A DNA stretch of 64,000 nt from Raphanus sativus (GCF_000801105.2 NC_079514.1:15354293-15418292); one strand, 5' to 3'; positions 47,942 to 59,870 are shown, counted from the first letter of the stretch. Notes: generated from the sequence alone by a model not told the origin. Made by a program: numbers and translations.

Positions 47942-50900
47942 TCCTCTTCTTATTAATCAAGAAGCATTTTTAAAGAGTAACCTTTGGTTTATAAGTTATT
48001 TACGGGTGTGCCATGCTGACGTGTCGGCACCATATTCATTCTCAGCCGATTTGTATATTTGCCCTCAACTCACTAGAATAATTACATAAGTATGCCATTG
48101 TCATATAATATACTCTCATCGTCAAACATTAATATAATTCATCGAATTATTTAGCATTCAATTCCGATTTATCCGTTTATGGTAACGTTCATATAATTGC
48201 GTGTATGACTTAAATGTTTGAATTTATTGTGTTTTGTTTCATTTGTTTATATATGGGAAACTCGGCTGGTGGACTTTAATTTGGTGTCAGATTTGATGAG
48301 TACTATGATTTACAATTTATGATCATTTTATAATGATTAGGCAATTTATGATCCTTCCATATATAATGATATTTGTCTGTCCGAAAAATATGAATATTTT
48401 AAATATAAATGTAAGTGGTTCATTTTATAGTTTTGGTTCATTTTAGGAGACAGCCTTCATTTTATAGTTTTGTTTAGATTACAATTATATCCTACTCATA
48501 ATAATTGTTTTCAAAAATCTATACTCGGATTACTATTGGATATATCCCCTTCTTATTAATCAATGAGCAATTTTTGAGAATAACATTTGTTTTGTAAGTT
48601 ATTTACATGTGTGCCATGCTGACGTGGCGGCACCATATTCATTCTCAACCCATTTTTAAATTTACCCTCAATTTACTAGAATAATTACATATGAATGTCA
48701 TTGTGATACATGTGAATAATCGACTTATATAATATAGTCTTATAATCGAATTATTCGCATTCAATTAATGATGCATCCGTTTATAGCAACCTTAATTTAT
48801 TGCCTTTAATTTCGTGTATTAATTTAATGCCACTAATTTATTTTCTTTAGTTTTGTGTGTACATTTATAGCAATCTTTGTAGAGCGATTTTAATTTGGTT
48901 TCGATTTTGGAAACTACTATGATTGGCAATTATGATCCGTCCATAATGATTAAACAATCATTCCTTATATCATTTATTCATTTTCAAAATAGACAATTAT
49001 GCTGTCATTCAAGGAGTGGCAATTATGAGTAAAAAAATATCGGGTATTAATTGCATAATACTAACGGAAATTTAAACTTGGTGCACAAGATCTAAAAATA
49101 TATATAATGATAGTGGAGGTCATTCCGAACAAAATAAGTCGTGTACATGTAGGTGTGATTATATAAGGTTTCTATTACTTTTATTGCCTTATAATTCGTG
49201 TACATGTTGCTCTTTTTTTTTTGTCTGATAGCAATCCGTCTAATGGTTTTCAGGGTTTTAACCAGAGCATTTTCAAGCGAGAGACTAAGAATCGAAGTGG
49301 AGCTTTATCTTTCCAATTCACAGGTTTTTGTAATACACATTTTTTTAATGTTTACTTTTAAGTATATTACTTTTATCTTTACCTTTCTAATTCACAGGTT
49401 TTTCTGCGAGAGACTAAGAATCGAGTTCAGACTAAGAATCGAATTTGAGCTTTACCTTTCTAATTTACAGCTTTACCTTTCTGAGTCGGTAAAAAAATAC
49501 TGACTTGCTTTACCTTTCTAAGTCGATAGTTTTTTTTTTTCAAATTAGGCCACAAGTATCTTTCCTTATTTCTTTTATGTTTACTTTTAAGAATATTATA
49601 TGCAGCTGTTTGTTACTCTTTGTTATTTTAATATTTTTGATTAGCAGTTGCATAATTTCGGTAAATGAATAGACTTGATTTTTTTTGAATTTTTGTTTAT
49701 TGATTATTAGCTAATAATCAAGAATTTGATAATAGTCTCATTCATGGAAGACCAACTCAGAGAAAGCAGTCACACAAAATATGTTTTATTATATGATTTA
49801 TATTTGGTGTTCATATTTTCATATACAAATATGAGGACTGGCCACATATTTATTTAATTTATTATAATTGTCACATATATAAATAATATGGAGAATATAT
49901 ATATAGAGATTATGAAATTTAATATATGTAGGGAACTATATATCTAGCATATTGTAAAGTCGGAAATATAGAAATTTATATCAAAGTATTTTTTCTCTAT
50001 ATGGAATTTCGGTTACCGTATAATTAAGCTTATCTTACTTGGTAAAACAATATATTTAAAGCTTCTTCACACAAGTTTGTCAATATTAATTGGATTTTTA
50101 ATTTATGGAAATATATGAATATATGGTGGAACATTGATAGTAATACATTTACTACTCAAAATATTCTCACGAGTTTATATCTTTCTTTTTTTAATATAAA
50201 ACAAATAAATTCAATATTGGACTAACAATCTAACATATAATTATTTTTCCTTTATTGATTAATAGGTGAATACATTTATGAACAAATTCAAATTAATAAA
50301 TATGTATCATCTCTTTCTTATTAATAGGGAAGAAAAGTAAAAAATAACTTTTTAATTAATAATTATTTACCCCAATATCATGCTGACATGTCTGTTCCAC
50401 AATTCTCTTCAAACCATATTTAGAAATATCCTTAATTTACTAAATATATTACAGGTTTTGCCATTGGTCTCACTTCTCTCAAATATTGGTTTAGACTATA
50501 GTTACGCATATAAATCTTTTTTCCTATTTATGACAGTGTTTCGAATACCATAAATAAGAAATATGAATCCTTGCGTTACGCAATAAGAAAATTGGATTCT
50601 TTTCAGTGATTAATTACTCTATATATTTGACTATATTAATAAAGATAATAATTTAGTTTCTTATTCTGTACAAAGTAAGTTAATCATAGTTAGCAACATT
50701 TATGCAAAATTTTCCTAATCAAAATATGAAAATTTATTTTTGCATTTAAAGTAAAGATACGCGTACTAAGTATGCTTATTTAATTTGACCAAAAAGTATG
50801 ATTATCCTCTATATATTAATAAAGAAACATTTAAAAAGTTGTAACCTTAAGTTTGTATTAACTAAAAAAATCTTGCTTAAGTGTCACTTAATTATGATGT

Positions 50901-52363
50901 TAATTTTGTTTACGTGGCACCATAAAAATTAATTAAAAATTAGTAAGTTCAAAATCCAATTTCTAGGAAATATTATATTAATCCAAACATAAATGTATAT
51001 GATATGATAAACTTAATACTCGACGATCTCATTAAATTAATATTCGGCGATCTCATTAAATTAATACTCAACGATCTCATTAAATGATACTTTCTTTAAA
51101 TGGCTCAGGGTTGATTTATATTGTGATTCAACATAATACTTTTTTTAAAAAAAATATGTAAGATATAATCTTAGTCCATATTACTAAAAAAGAAATTTAA
51201 ATCAAAATTTACTATATATTATGGTCTAAGTATTGCATGCTTTTGGTATAAAACAGAAACTAATGATTTTCTAAGTGTTGTTTTTTTTTAATTAATAACA
51301 AAGAGACGCTTTGATAAAATAATAGCAAAATAGACGCAGTTATTCAAAGTTGTTTTGTTAATAAAAGAAAAAATATTTTATAGCAAAGAGACACAATTTT
51401 AGTTTAGTTTTTAAATTTGTAATTGTCTTTTTTAATATTTTAATTTTCCATCTTATATTTTCAAAACGAAAGTAAAAATCTGATATTTTGAAAATTAGTA
51501 TAACTTCAAAATCTAAAAATATTTAAATTTTATTTACTGACAAGTTAGTAAAATAAAATATCCATATGTATCAGCCCAACATATCAATGTCGTTTAAATG
51601 TTCTTTTTAATTTTAATTGAGTCGAAATAGGATCAATCGTAAACTGCCGGTATTATGATCATTAGAAAACAGTAAAAATCCTAATATTTGAACCAAATTT
51701 TCCTGATACACAATTTATGTATCAAACTCTTTTGGTAAGATTAAATTAATTGTTTTTATACCATATTGTTTGAATAGTTGAGAAACGTTTTGACCAAGTT
51801 AATGATTCCACCAAATTTTTAAGCTTGGTACAAAATTTTGAAGAAGTTCTATATGGTAGGTTTAATTTAAGATAATAATATACTTTGTCACCAAGTCTAA
51901 AATTTCGACAACTTAAAACAACTTTGCTAAATATGTTTGTGGTAGTTATTGAAAATTTACGTAAATATTGGTTTAATATATCACATTAAAATATGGTTTT
52001 TAGATAATTAGTGCTAATTATTTTAACTTTCCAAACAATCCGAAAACCTATCTATGCCTACTATATATATACGGTTGAGTTTTTCCTTATAAATACCATT
52101 AAATGTTTTCATAACCCTTAATCTATGATTATAAGAATATCAATGATATTTCATTTTAATTGTTTGATTTGAACTTCTATATTTTTTTATGTGTACTAAA
52201 TATTTATACTTAATTAATTATTCTACATTTAAAAAAACATAAATATCAAATATATTTTAAACACAAAAACACATGTATTCAGAAATCATGAAATTTTAAA
52301 ATATGAAAACATAAATTTTAAAATAAATATTTCACCCTGCGCAAGGCGCATGTCTTATCCTAG
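47942..52363 (+). mobile_element. stack of Helitron 5' ends closing at one 3' end
   Basis: Four 5'-type termini occur in the same orientation: 47942 (TCCTCTTCTTATTAATCAAG), 48545 (TCCCCTTCTTATTAATCAAT), 50310 (TCTCTTTCTTATTAATAGGG) and 50805 (TCCTCTATATATTAATAAAG). The first three are followed by the same CATGCTGACGTG...CACCATATTCATTCTC block. The region ends with a degenerate hairpin (CCCTGCGCAAGGCGCATG) and CTAG at 52360-52363, next base T. No coding capacity. The first three are probably broken relatives lying upstream of a complete element. Confidence 0.6.
50805..52363 (+). mobile_element. non-autonomous Helitron, 1559 bp
   Basis: It starts A|TCCTCTATATATTAATAA and ends CTAG|T after a degenerate hairpin, so both ends and the A/T insertion site fit. 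It contains a threefold direct repeat near 51018-51085 (CTCATTAAATTAATA(C/T)TC, GGCGATCTCATTAAATT). No coding sequence. Confidence 0.65.
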
Positions 52364-53024
52364 TTTATTTTTTAAAGCACTAAATTTTACCAATCATGTT
52401 GTAGCTTTATTTTTGAAAGTTAAAACCTACAACAAATTTCTATTAATTTTTACCAATCGTGCTTTAGTTTTATTTTTAAAACTACAACAAAAAAAAATTT
52501 AGCAATTTTTTTCTTATGGATTTTAGACAAAAATCCGACATCTTTGTTTTATATGTTGTAGAAACTGTAAAATGAAAAACTATCTATAATATCAAATAAA
52601 TTAGATAATCATAGTAAAAACATCTATAAATATTTTAATTTAATTTTGTTTGTTTTAAATTTTATTGAAATATTTTAAATAACATAAATATTATTTACAT
52701 ATCACATCTTAAATAACAGTAACTTTGATAATTTATAAAAACCATTGATATAAATTATTTTAGTTGATAAAATAATTATTTTATATATACATCACATATT
52801 TTATTTTGAAATATCTACATCACATAACTTACAGCTACAACAAATTTAATTATAGCAAAAGTCTCTGCAGAAAAATCTACAGTAATAACTCTACAGCTAC
52901 AACCAACTTACATACAACTAAATTTTTACAGCTAAATTTTTACAGTCATAGTCGAACCAATCATCACCAATATTCACACCGACTTACTCATCTTTCTTTT
53001 CTCTCTGCAAGATAACCAATTTTC
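52364..53024. other. AT-rich intergenic DNA with CTACAGCTACAAC motifs
   Basis: Repeated ACAGCTACAAC / TTTTACAGCTAAATTT motifs at 52825-52950 suggest the end of a repeat element, but no partner end was found. Confidence 0.4.
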
Positions 53025-53830
53025 TTAATAGGTTTTGTTTATGTGCAGCCTTATCTTAGAGATTACAGAGATAAGATGGAAGGAGCAACTGAAGCAAACA
53101 AGCCCACAATCTCCACATTTTGTTTCATTACTTGGCCCAGCCCAAAAGTGATAATCCCTCTCGTAAAGATAGATTAAGGACGCATCTGGCGTTTCCGCCA
53201 AACAATGATAAATATCTGATTTGAAGCATGTAACTCCGATGACTTTTGCTTTGTGTTCAACCTTAGTAGCATGTAACTCCCCCCTTGGACTTATGAGCTT
53301 GAGATAGTTCACGACCATCTCTCTCATGCTTGCTTTCCCAATGGTGTTAACATATCTGTTACAATTTTGGCTACATCTAGTCACTATCATTTCTCATTGC
53401 CAAGCGTCTCCGGCGAAGCTGTTTTTGGATTCAAATTCTTTGCATCTTGGTTGACTTCTTGATCTTCCCTTCCTGATCAGAGCACACCCACTCCAAATCC
53501 ATTTTCTACAACCATTCACCACATCCCATGTGATGTATTGAGCTGGAAACCTTCTGAAATTTTCTTTTAACCATGAACTACATTTTCTTGTCTTTGTCCC
53601 TTATGATCAGAGACACACAAATCCTAACTTGAACTTCATGTTTCCTCTCACGACATCTCCTTGTGGTGCCCTTGTTTCCATTACTCCACCAGGAGCTACT
53701 TCACCAGAGCTACTGCAACTTTTGACCACTTCTCTTCGCCAATAAGAGTACGTAATACTTGACTTTGGCCTTAACCCTTTGATAGGGAACATAACTTCAT
53801 GCAACTTCAACTTGAGTCTTTGCATCATCC
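53025..53830 (-). pseudogene. unassigned minus-strand coding remnants
   Basis: Two open frames, 53025-53390 and 53607-53828, have better codon composition than the surrounding DNA. The first contains a Cys-rich tail (ETKCGDCGLVCFSCSF) and the second a Gly/Val stretch (SSSGEVAPGGVMETRAPQGD). No shared splice sites or known motif link them, and I do not recognise a family. They may be exon relics or transposon-derived. Confidence 0.25.
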
Positions 53831-54045
53831 GACATCAGGCTTCGACGCCATTACCCACCATAATCTTAAGTACCCACTTGCTCTTAGTCAATATCCTTAT
53901 CCCGATTACTATAGCTCGTAACTTTGGAGATTAGAAATTCCCTGAACCTCTGCATATTTATGAATCAATATTTATTTTAAAGTCACTAGTTTTGGCCTTG
54001 TACTACTTGGTTTAGATTCGGTTTAACTTTGGTTTTGTTCTCAGG

Positions 54046-54213
54046 TTTGAAGCGACTCGTCAGATAAGGATGATGGAGAAGGAAGCTAAAGAGAAGGTGA
54101 AGCTGGAGTGGCATTTACTGATTCTAGCCATGACAGCTGATGTGATCCACACAACATATGTCTCAAAATGGATGGTTCTATCTCCAAAACCCTTTGAAGA
54201 AGAGAATCTCTAA
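54046..54213 (+). pseudogene. unassigned terminal-exon-like fragment
   Basis: After an acceptor-like TTTTGTTCTCAG (54034-54045), an open frame reads FEATRQIRMMEKEAKEKVKL, EWHLLILAMTADVI, then SKWMVLSPKPFEEENL and a stop at 54211-54213. The helix-rich, charged start fits a last exon, but no upstream exon could be joined. A SINE lies 120 bases downstream. Confidence 0.3.
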
Positions 54214-54335
54214 AAGTTTGTTTTCCAAATCATTCAAAGCTAACCCAATCTCGGATTCATCATGTAGCCGAAGAAGAAGAAGAAGCTGTTTTTGATCATC
54301 GTACCAAAAAAAAATTGCAACTTGGTTGTTCGTGT

Positions 54336-54580
54336 CTAGAACATCATGACCCAATGGTAAGGACGGGCTCCTTCCTACACCTAGGTTGTGAGTTCGAACC
54401 CTGCTGGAGGGAACTAAGTCATGATTTCTGGACACCAACACGGATATGGACCTATGCTTTAGGGCCCATTTGCATATCCGGAGAGAGGGTCTATCCGTGG
54501 GCTGCACCTCCTTTGGGGGATTAATCTGGGCCCTTCCATAGGTCTGGGATACCCCCAGCTTAATCAAAAAAAAAAAAAAA
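54336..54580 (+). mobile_element. SINE, complete, with 17-bp target duplication
   Basis: Perfect direct repeats AACTTGGTTGTTCGTGT flank it (54319-54335, 54581-54597). The 5' part is tRNA-like: an A box TGACCCAATGG (54347-54357) and B box AGTTCGAACCC (54391-54401). It ends with an A-rich tail of about 16 A after TTAATC. The body includes GGTCTATCCGTGGGCTGCAC. Insertion by LINE machinery is the expected mechanism. Confidence 0.9.
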
Positions 54581-54820
54581 AACTTGGTTGTTCGTGTGTA
54601 CATATAGGTTTTGAGAGTTTTGTATTGACCAGTAATAGTAATATTCGTGAAACAACGGTTCAGTGTTGATATTAATCCTTACCTGAGTTCAATTTGTACC
54701 AAATCCTTTTCTTTTACTCCCTCGGTTTATATAAATGCTACTTTGACATTTTTTACACAAATTAAGAAAATAGCTGAAATATATGTAAGTTGTTATTAGT
54801 TATATCTCTCTGGCCAATAG

Positions 54821-55167
54821 TGTAACATCCCGGGTTTGTGGTACATGGAAAGGCTTAAGAGAATTGATTTGGCTACCTATATCACCAAAGTTGACTTACC
54901 TTTTCCGTCACACATCCTGAAAGAACTCCAGAGTTAAGCGTGCTTGAGCTGGAGTAGTGGAAGGATGGGTGACCTATCGGAAGTGATTCGCGATACCGTG
55001 TAAGTGAGGCCAAAGCACGGGAAAAGGTCGGGTGGTGATTGCAGGGTCAGTAAACAATGATTTCGAACCTTGGAAAATTAACGACCGACCGTCGGATGGG
55101 ATGGGGCCCACGGGCCGAGAGAGCGGGCGTGGGTGGCCCATTAGCCGTGGGCGGTCGGGGCGTTACA
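54821..55167 (+). repeat. Cassandra LTR 1 with 5S-derived block
   Basis: 347 bp, TGTAACATCCCGG...GCGTTACA. The 5S-like block at about 54922-54986 retains an A-box-like AGTTAAGCGTGC and C-box-like GGATGGGTGACC, so RNA polymerase III elements may be intact. It has CATCGGAAG where LTR 3 has an extra G. Confidence 0.9.
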
Positions 55168-55272
55168 AGTGGTATCAGAGCTGGTTAGCTGTCTCAGTTC
55201 TGACCAGAGAGGCGTCTTGAGACCTGTCGTGGGGCGCAACGAGGACGTTGCGTTCTTTGAGAGGGGGTGAAT

Positions 55273-55620
55273 TGTAACATCCCGAGTTGTGATATGTGAA
55301 AAGGCTTAAGAGAATTGATTTGGCTACCTATATCACCAAAGTTGACTTACCTTTTCCGTCACACATCCGTTTAGAACTCTAGAGTTAAGCGTGCTTGGGC
55401 TGGAGTAGTGAAAGAATGGGTGACCTATCGGGAAGTGATTCGCGATAGCGTGCGAGTGAGGCCAAAGCACGGGGAAAGGTCGGGTGGTGATTGCAGGGTC
55501 AGTAAACAATGATTTCGAGCCTTGAAAAATTAACGACCAACCGTCGGATGGGATGGGGCCCACGGGCCGAGAGAGCGGGCGTGGGTGGCCCATTAGCCGT
55601 GGGCGGGTCGGAGCGTTACA
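55273..55620 (+). repeat. Cassandra LTR 2 (divergent middle copy)
   Basis: 348 bp. It differs from LTR 1 and 3 at several places: GAGTTGTGATATGTGAA near the start, CCGTTTAGAACTCTAG in the 5S block, and AGCGTGCGAGTG later. Confidence 0.9.
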
Positions 55621-55725
55621 AGTGGTATCAGAGCTGGTTAGCCGTCTCAGTTCTGACCTGAGAGGCGTCTTGAGACCTGTCGTGGGACGCAACGAGGACG
55701 TTGCGTTCTTTGAGAGGGGGTGAAT

Positions 55726-56070
55726 TGTAACATCCCGGGTTTGTGGTACATGGAAAGGCTTAAGAGAATTGATTTGGCTACCTATATCACCAAAGTTGAC
55801 TTACCTTTTCCGTCACACATCCTGAAAGAACTCCAGAGTTAAGCGTGCTTGAGCTGGAGTAGTGGAAGGATGGGTGACCTATCGGGAAGTGATTCGCGAT
55901 ACCGTGTAAGTGAGGCCAAAGCACGGGAAAAGGTCGGGTGGTGATTGCAGGGTCAGTAAACAATGATTTCGAACCTTGGAAAATTAACGACCGACCGTCG
56001 GATGGGATGGGGCCCACGGGCCGAGAGAGCGGGCGTGGGTGGCCCATTAGCCGTGGGCCGGGGCGTTACA
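55726..56070 (+). repeat. Cassandra LTR 3
   Basis: 345 bp. No base substitution against LTR 1 was seen; one base is inserted near 55880 and three are missing near 56058. Confidence 0.9.
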
Positions 56071-56579
56071 AATAGTGTCTGAGATAAATATTTTTTTATA
56101 GAATCAATGTAATTTGCATTTAAAGTTTAGTTAAAATTAAGTACAATTGTAAAATGATACTTTTTATGTAATTAAAAAAGTTAAAATGACAGTTATTATA
56201 AAATCAAGAGAATTTTTATTTAAAGTCATAAATTAAAATTGATTCATTCGATATTAATCCTTACCTGAGTTCAATTTGTACCGAATCTTTTTCTTTTACT
56301 CCCTCGGTTTATATAAATACTACTTTGACATTTTCACACAGATTAAGAAAATAACTGAAATATATGTATATTCTTATTAATTATATCTTTTTGGCCAATA
56401 GTGTCTGAGATAAATAATTTTTTTATAAAATCAATGTAGTTTGTATTTAAATTTGGTTAAAATTAAGTACAATTGTAAAATGACATTTTTATGTAATTAA
56501 AAAGGTTAAAATGACAGTTATTATAAAATCAAGAGAATTTTTATTTAAAGTCATAAATTAAAATTGATTCATTCGATAT

Positions 56580-57950
56580 AAGTACATAAAACATTTACAT
56601 ACCCAAACCTCGAGGATGACACAAAAATCTCATAAACTTATAACTTAAGATAGTGCTGTTGTTAGCAAAAGGATGGAGAATTTAAGTTGGTTGCAGAAAA
56701 CACTTGTTGTATTATACTACAAATTTTCTAATGGAGATGTGATAGAGCGGAGTAGCCTAAAGCTGTAGCTTATAACAACTGATCAGTTGGTCAAAATCTG
56801 ACTCTTGTGATCGAGTGTGTCTTGAAAAGTATAAGTTTCTTAAGGGTCTTTTAGATTTACGAGATTGTTCGGCATAGCTATAAGATGTACACTGGCTCGG
56901 GAAGTTCTCTGAGTACGATTTTTTTTTTTTTAGAATTAGCAAGATTGCAATGGTTTTGTGAAGGATAACATAACATATTAACATTCATTTGAGTGATAGA
57001 GACTAAAACTGCTTTACAAATGGCTGTCTTTGGAGCTTTGGTTTATTATCATGTGGAGTTATTGATGTGCAAGAATGTGATTGTGATTGCAAAAGACAAG
57101 GAAGTCATGTGTAGGTACGAGCCTCTGTCGGCTTCATGCATCGATACTACAATATCTGGCCTCTCCTCATTGTCTTTGCCTGCAATTTCATCTTTTACTA
57201 GATTTAGAACCATCTACAACACACAAGAAAACAACATTTTTAAAACTTTAGTGTCTATAAAGATTATTCTAAACAAACAAACAAACAAACAAACGATCGT
57301 TATTTACTTCAGTTGATAAATAATTTATATACTTTTATTCATTGAAATTTTGTTAATGATAAAGAAGTGAAAAGGGTGCTGGTTGATGAGTCACCGTAAA
57401 CGTTGCAAACTAGTTGTTCTCACGTAGTCTTACCATCCTTTAAAACATAAACGAAGGTGCTAGATCTACCATTCGCCATATAAAATATTTACGGTTGGTG
57501 CGTATAATTAATACAAGGGAAATTAAGTGTAATAACTAAAAAAACTATAATTCATTAATTAACCAAAAATCCACATTTTCTCCTGCTTTCTCTTCTTATC
57601 TCTTTCTATTTTTTCTCCCAAAATCTAATATCTCTTTTTTTTTTGTTATTAAGCAAAGAAGCCCTTAATACAAAACGATGTGTGAGCTACTTACCGTCAA
57701 CTACTTATCTCCTATTTACAGTAATATATGCGAGTTTCTTTATTTGATATTTTATTAGGTGGTTGTCTACAATTTCGCGGACATAAATATTATATGTAAG
57801 TATATATTTATGTATAAAATATGGTAAAGTTTTCATAAGTTTGAGAAAAAAATAACCGATGAATATTTAATAATAACAAATACTTGTGAAATTATATATG
57901 TAATTATCACATTAATTTTCTCAACACATTTTATGCATCTTTTCGACCTT
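56580..57950. other. intergenic DNA with gene-derived relics and an (AAAC)n run
   Basis: About 56640-56750 is a paralogue of 37120-37225. At 57010-57190 GC-richer sequence looks exon-derived but has no clear frame or parent. (AAAC)n lies at 57270-57294. The rest is AT-rich with no supported gene. Confidence 0.4.
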
Positions 57951-58327
57951 TTTTTTATTCTTTTTATTAATTTTTGACAATGTTTTCTATTTTTTTACAT
58001 ATTTTATGCTAAATATTTATTTCTTTCTGTATATAGTAGTAAATGAACCAAAAATAAATCTTATAATTGTTTTCAATCATAACATTACCTTATTCACTTT
58101 ATTATTTGTTTAAGGACAAAACTTTTTTGATCAAAATTCTCACATGTTCCATTAATATAATTCATTCAATCTTTAAAACCTAATTATTTGTAAAGCATAT
58201 ATGAACATTTTAAGAGATTAATAATTATTGTAAATACGATTATATTTTTTTGTTTGAAATTGGACAAAATACTCATTGGACATATATACAATATAAATAA
58301 TTTGAAATTGTTTGTTTGGTAATATAG

Positions 58328-58672
58328 ATTAGACAAGGTAAAGGCGTCACCGGCACTCTCCCTCCCGATCTCGGTAAACTCTCCGAGCTCATCGTCCTCG
58401 AGTTTTTTTCCAACAAAATCTCTGGTCCGATCCCCAATCTCTCCGGTCTAACGCATCTACAGACGCTCAATCTCCGCGACAACCTCTTCGACTCCACGCC
58501 GAAGAATCTCTTCTCCGGGATGAACTCGCTGCAAGAAGTCTACCTCAACAACAATCCCTTTCCTGCTTGGGAGATTCCGGAGACAGTCAAAGAAACCACG
58601 TCACTCAAGAACTTATCTCTCATCAACTGCAACGTCACGGGTTCGATTCCCGATTTCTTTAAGAAAACTTAA
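58328..58672 (+). pseudogene. TMK3 LRR fragment 1
   Basis: About 320 bases correspond to 62230-62549 of the full TMK3 gene. They run from KGVTGTLPPDLGKLSELIVL through SLQEVYL and NPFPAWEIPE to NVTGSIPDFF, all in one open frame of 114 codons that ends KKT-stop. Only LRRs 1-5 or so are present, with no signal peptide or kinase. The edges join abruptly to AT-rich DNA: GATTAGACAAGGTA before, and TTAAGAAAACTTAATTAG after. No in-frame ATG exists before the SGMNSL Met. It cannot make a receptor but is a potential source of antisense or small RNA against TMK3. Confidence 0.85.
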
Positions 58673-59294
58673 TTAGATAAATGAAAAATCAAATACCAAC
58701 AACCAAACAAATTAAGTGAATTAATTCTATGCTTCACATAAAATAACACAAAAACAAAATCCACTTAAATGACTTCTCAACTCATACATAGGAAGATTTT
58801 GAATTGTACATTATAATTAACCTTTTATTGATAAATATATTTTTAAACCACTTACCATATAATTTTATTATAATCATAGATATATGAGTTATTTTTTATT
58901 ATTTTATTCTTTTTATTAATTTTTGACAATGTTTTCTAATTTTTTACATATTTTATGCTAAATATTTATTTCTTTCTGTATATAGTAGTAAATGAACCAA
59001 AAATAAATCTTATAATTGTTTTCAATCATAACATTACCTTATTCACTTTATTATTTGTTTAAGGACAAAACTTTTTTGATCAAAATTCTCACATGTTCCA
59101 TTAATATAATTCATTCAATCTTTAAAACCTAATTATTTGTAAAGCATATATGAACATTTTAAGAGATTAATAATTATTGTAAATACGATTATATTTTTTT
59201 GTTTGAAATTGGACAAAATACTCATTTGACATATATACACACTGTATTTTAAATACAATATAAATAATTTGAAATGGTTTGTTTGGTAATATAG

Positions 59295-59639
59295 ATTAGA
59301 CAAGGTAAAGGCGTCACCGGCACTCTCCCTCCCGATCTCGGCAAACTCTCCGAGCTCATCGTCCTCGAGTTTTTCTCCAACAAAATCTCTGGTCCGATCC
59401 CCAATCTCTCCGGTCTAACGCATCTACAGACGCTCAATCTCCGCGACAACCTCTTCGACTCCACGCCGAAGAACCTCTTCTCCGGGATGAACTCGCTGCA
59501 AGAAGTCTACCTCGACAACAATCCCTTTCCTGCTTGGGAGATTCCGGAGACAGTCAAAGAAACCACGTCACTCAAGAACTTATCTCTCATCAACTGCAAC
59601 GTCACGGGTTCGATTCCCAATTTCTTTAAGAAAAATTAA
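59295..59639 (+). pseudogene. TMK3 LRR fragment 2 (tandem copy)
   Basis: Same 320-base TMK3 segment and same edges as the copy 967 bases upstream. Few changes separate them (for example YLDNNP here, YLNNNP there, and PNFFKKN at the end). The frame is again open throughout. The shared edges show that one capture event preceded the tandem duplication. Confidence 0.85.
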
Positions 59640-59870
59640 TTAAATAAATGAAAATCAAATACCAACAACCAAACAAATTAAGTGAATTAATTCTATGCTT
59701 CACATATAAATAACACAAAAACAAAATCCACTTAAATGACTTCTCAACTCATACATAGGAAGATTTTGAATTGTACATTATAATTAACCTTTTATTGATA
59801 AATATATTTTTAAACCACTTACCATATAATTTTATTATAATCATAGATATATGAGTTATATTAATAGAGT

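Larger units (their letters stand above)
54821..56070 (+). mobile_element. Cassandra TRIM with three LTRs (LTR-int-LTR-int-LTR)
   Basis: LTRs lie at 54821-55167, 55273-55620 and 55726-56070, separated by two ~105-base interiors. Each interior begins with the PBS TGGTATCAGAGC (first at 55170-55181) and ends with a purine tract GAGAGGGGGTGAAT. The target duplication AATAG is at 54816-54820 and 56071-56075. Each LTR carries a 5S-rRNA-derived block (AGAACTCCAGAGTTAAGCGT ... GGATGGGTGACC), the hallmark of Cassandra. Outer LTRs 1 and 3 differ only by small indels; LTR 2 is clearly different from both. Confidence 0.92.
54668..56579. repeat. tandem ~330-bp repeat, first copy split by Cassandra
   Basis: Copy 1 is 54668-54820 plus 56076-56249; copy 2 is 56250-56579. 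Both run from GATATTAATCCTTACCTGAG through TTACTCCCTCGGTTTATATA to ATTAAAATTGATTCATTC. Inside, copy 2 reads GGCCAATAGTGTCTGAG without interruption, which is the empty site of the insertion in copy 1. The CTCCCTCGGTTTAT start resembles Stowaway-type MITEs. Confidence 0.85.
57955..59870 (+). repeat. ~950-bp tandem duplication carrying TMK3 fragments
   Basis: Copy 1 (about 57955-58903) and copy 2 (about 58904-59870) are nearly identical through TTTTTGACAATGTTTTCTA, TATATAGTAGTAAATGAACC, the TMK3 piece, CAAATACCAACAACCAAAC and GGAAGATTTTGAATTGTAC. Copy 2 has about 18 extra bases near 59238 (ACACTGTATTTTAAATAC). A diverged third copy without the TMK3 piece lies at 60355-60560. Confidence 0.85.

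Noticed and set aside
49198..49503. 101-codon plus-strand frame with repeated ERLRIE
   Set aside because: Arises from a short local duplication (GAGAGACTAAGAATCGA) inside Helitron-type DNA; no sign of a gene.
54922..54986. 5S rRNA gene
   Set aside because: The 5S-like block lies inside LTRs with target duplications and is diverged; it belongs to Cassandra.
58273..59464. Antisense frames over the TMK3 fragments
   Set aside because: Shadow frames opposite the LRR frame.
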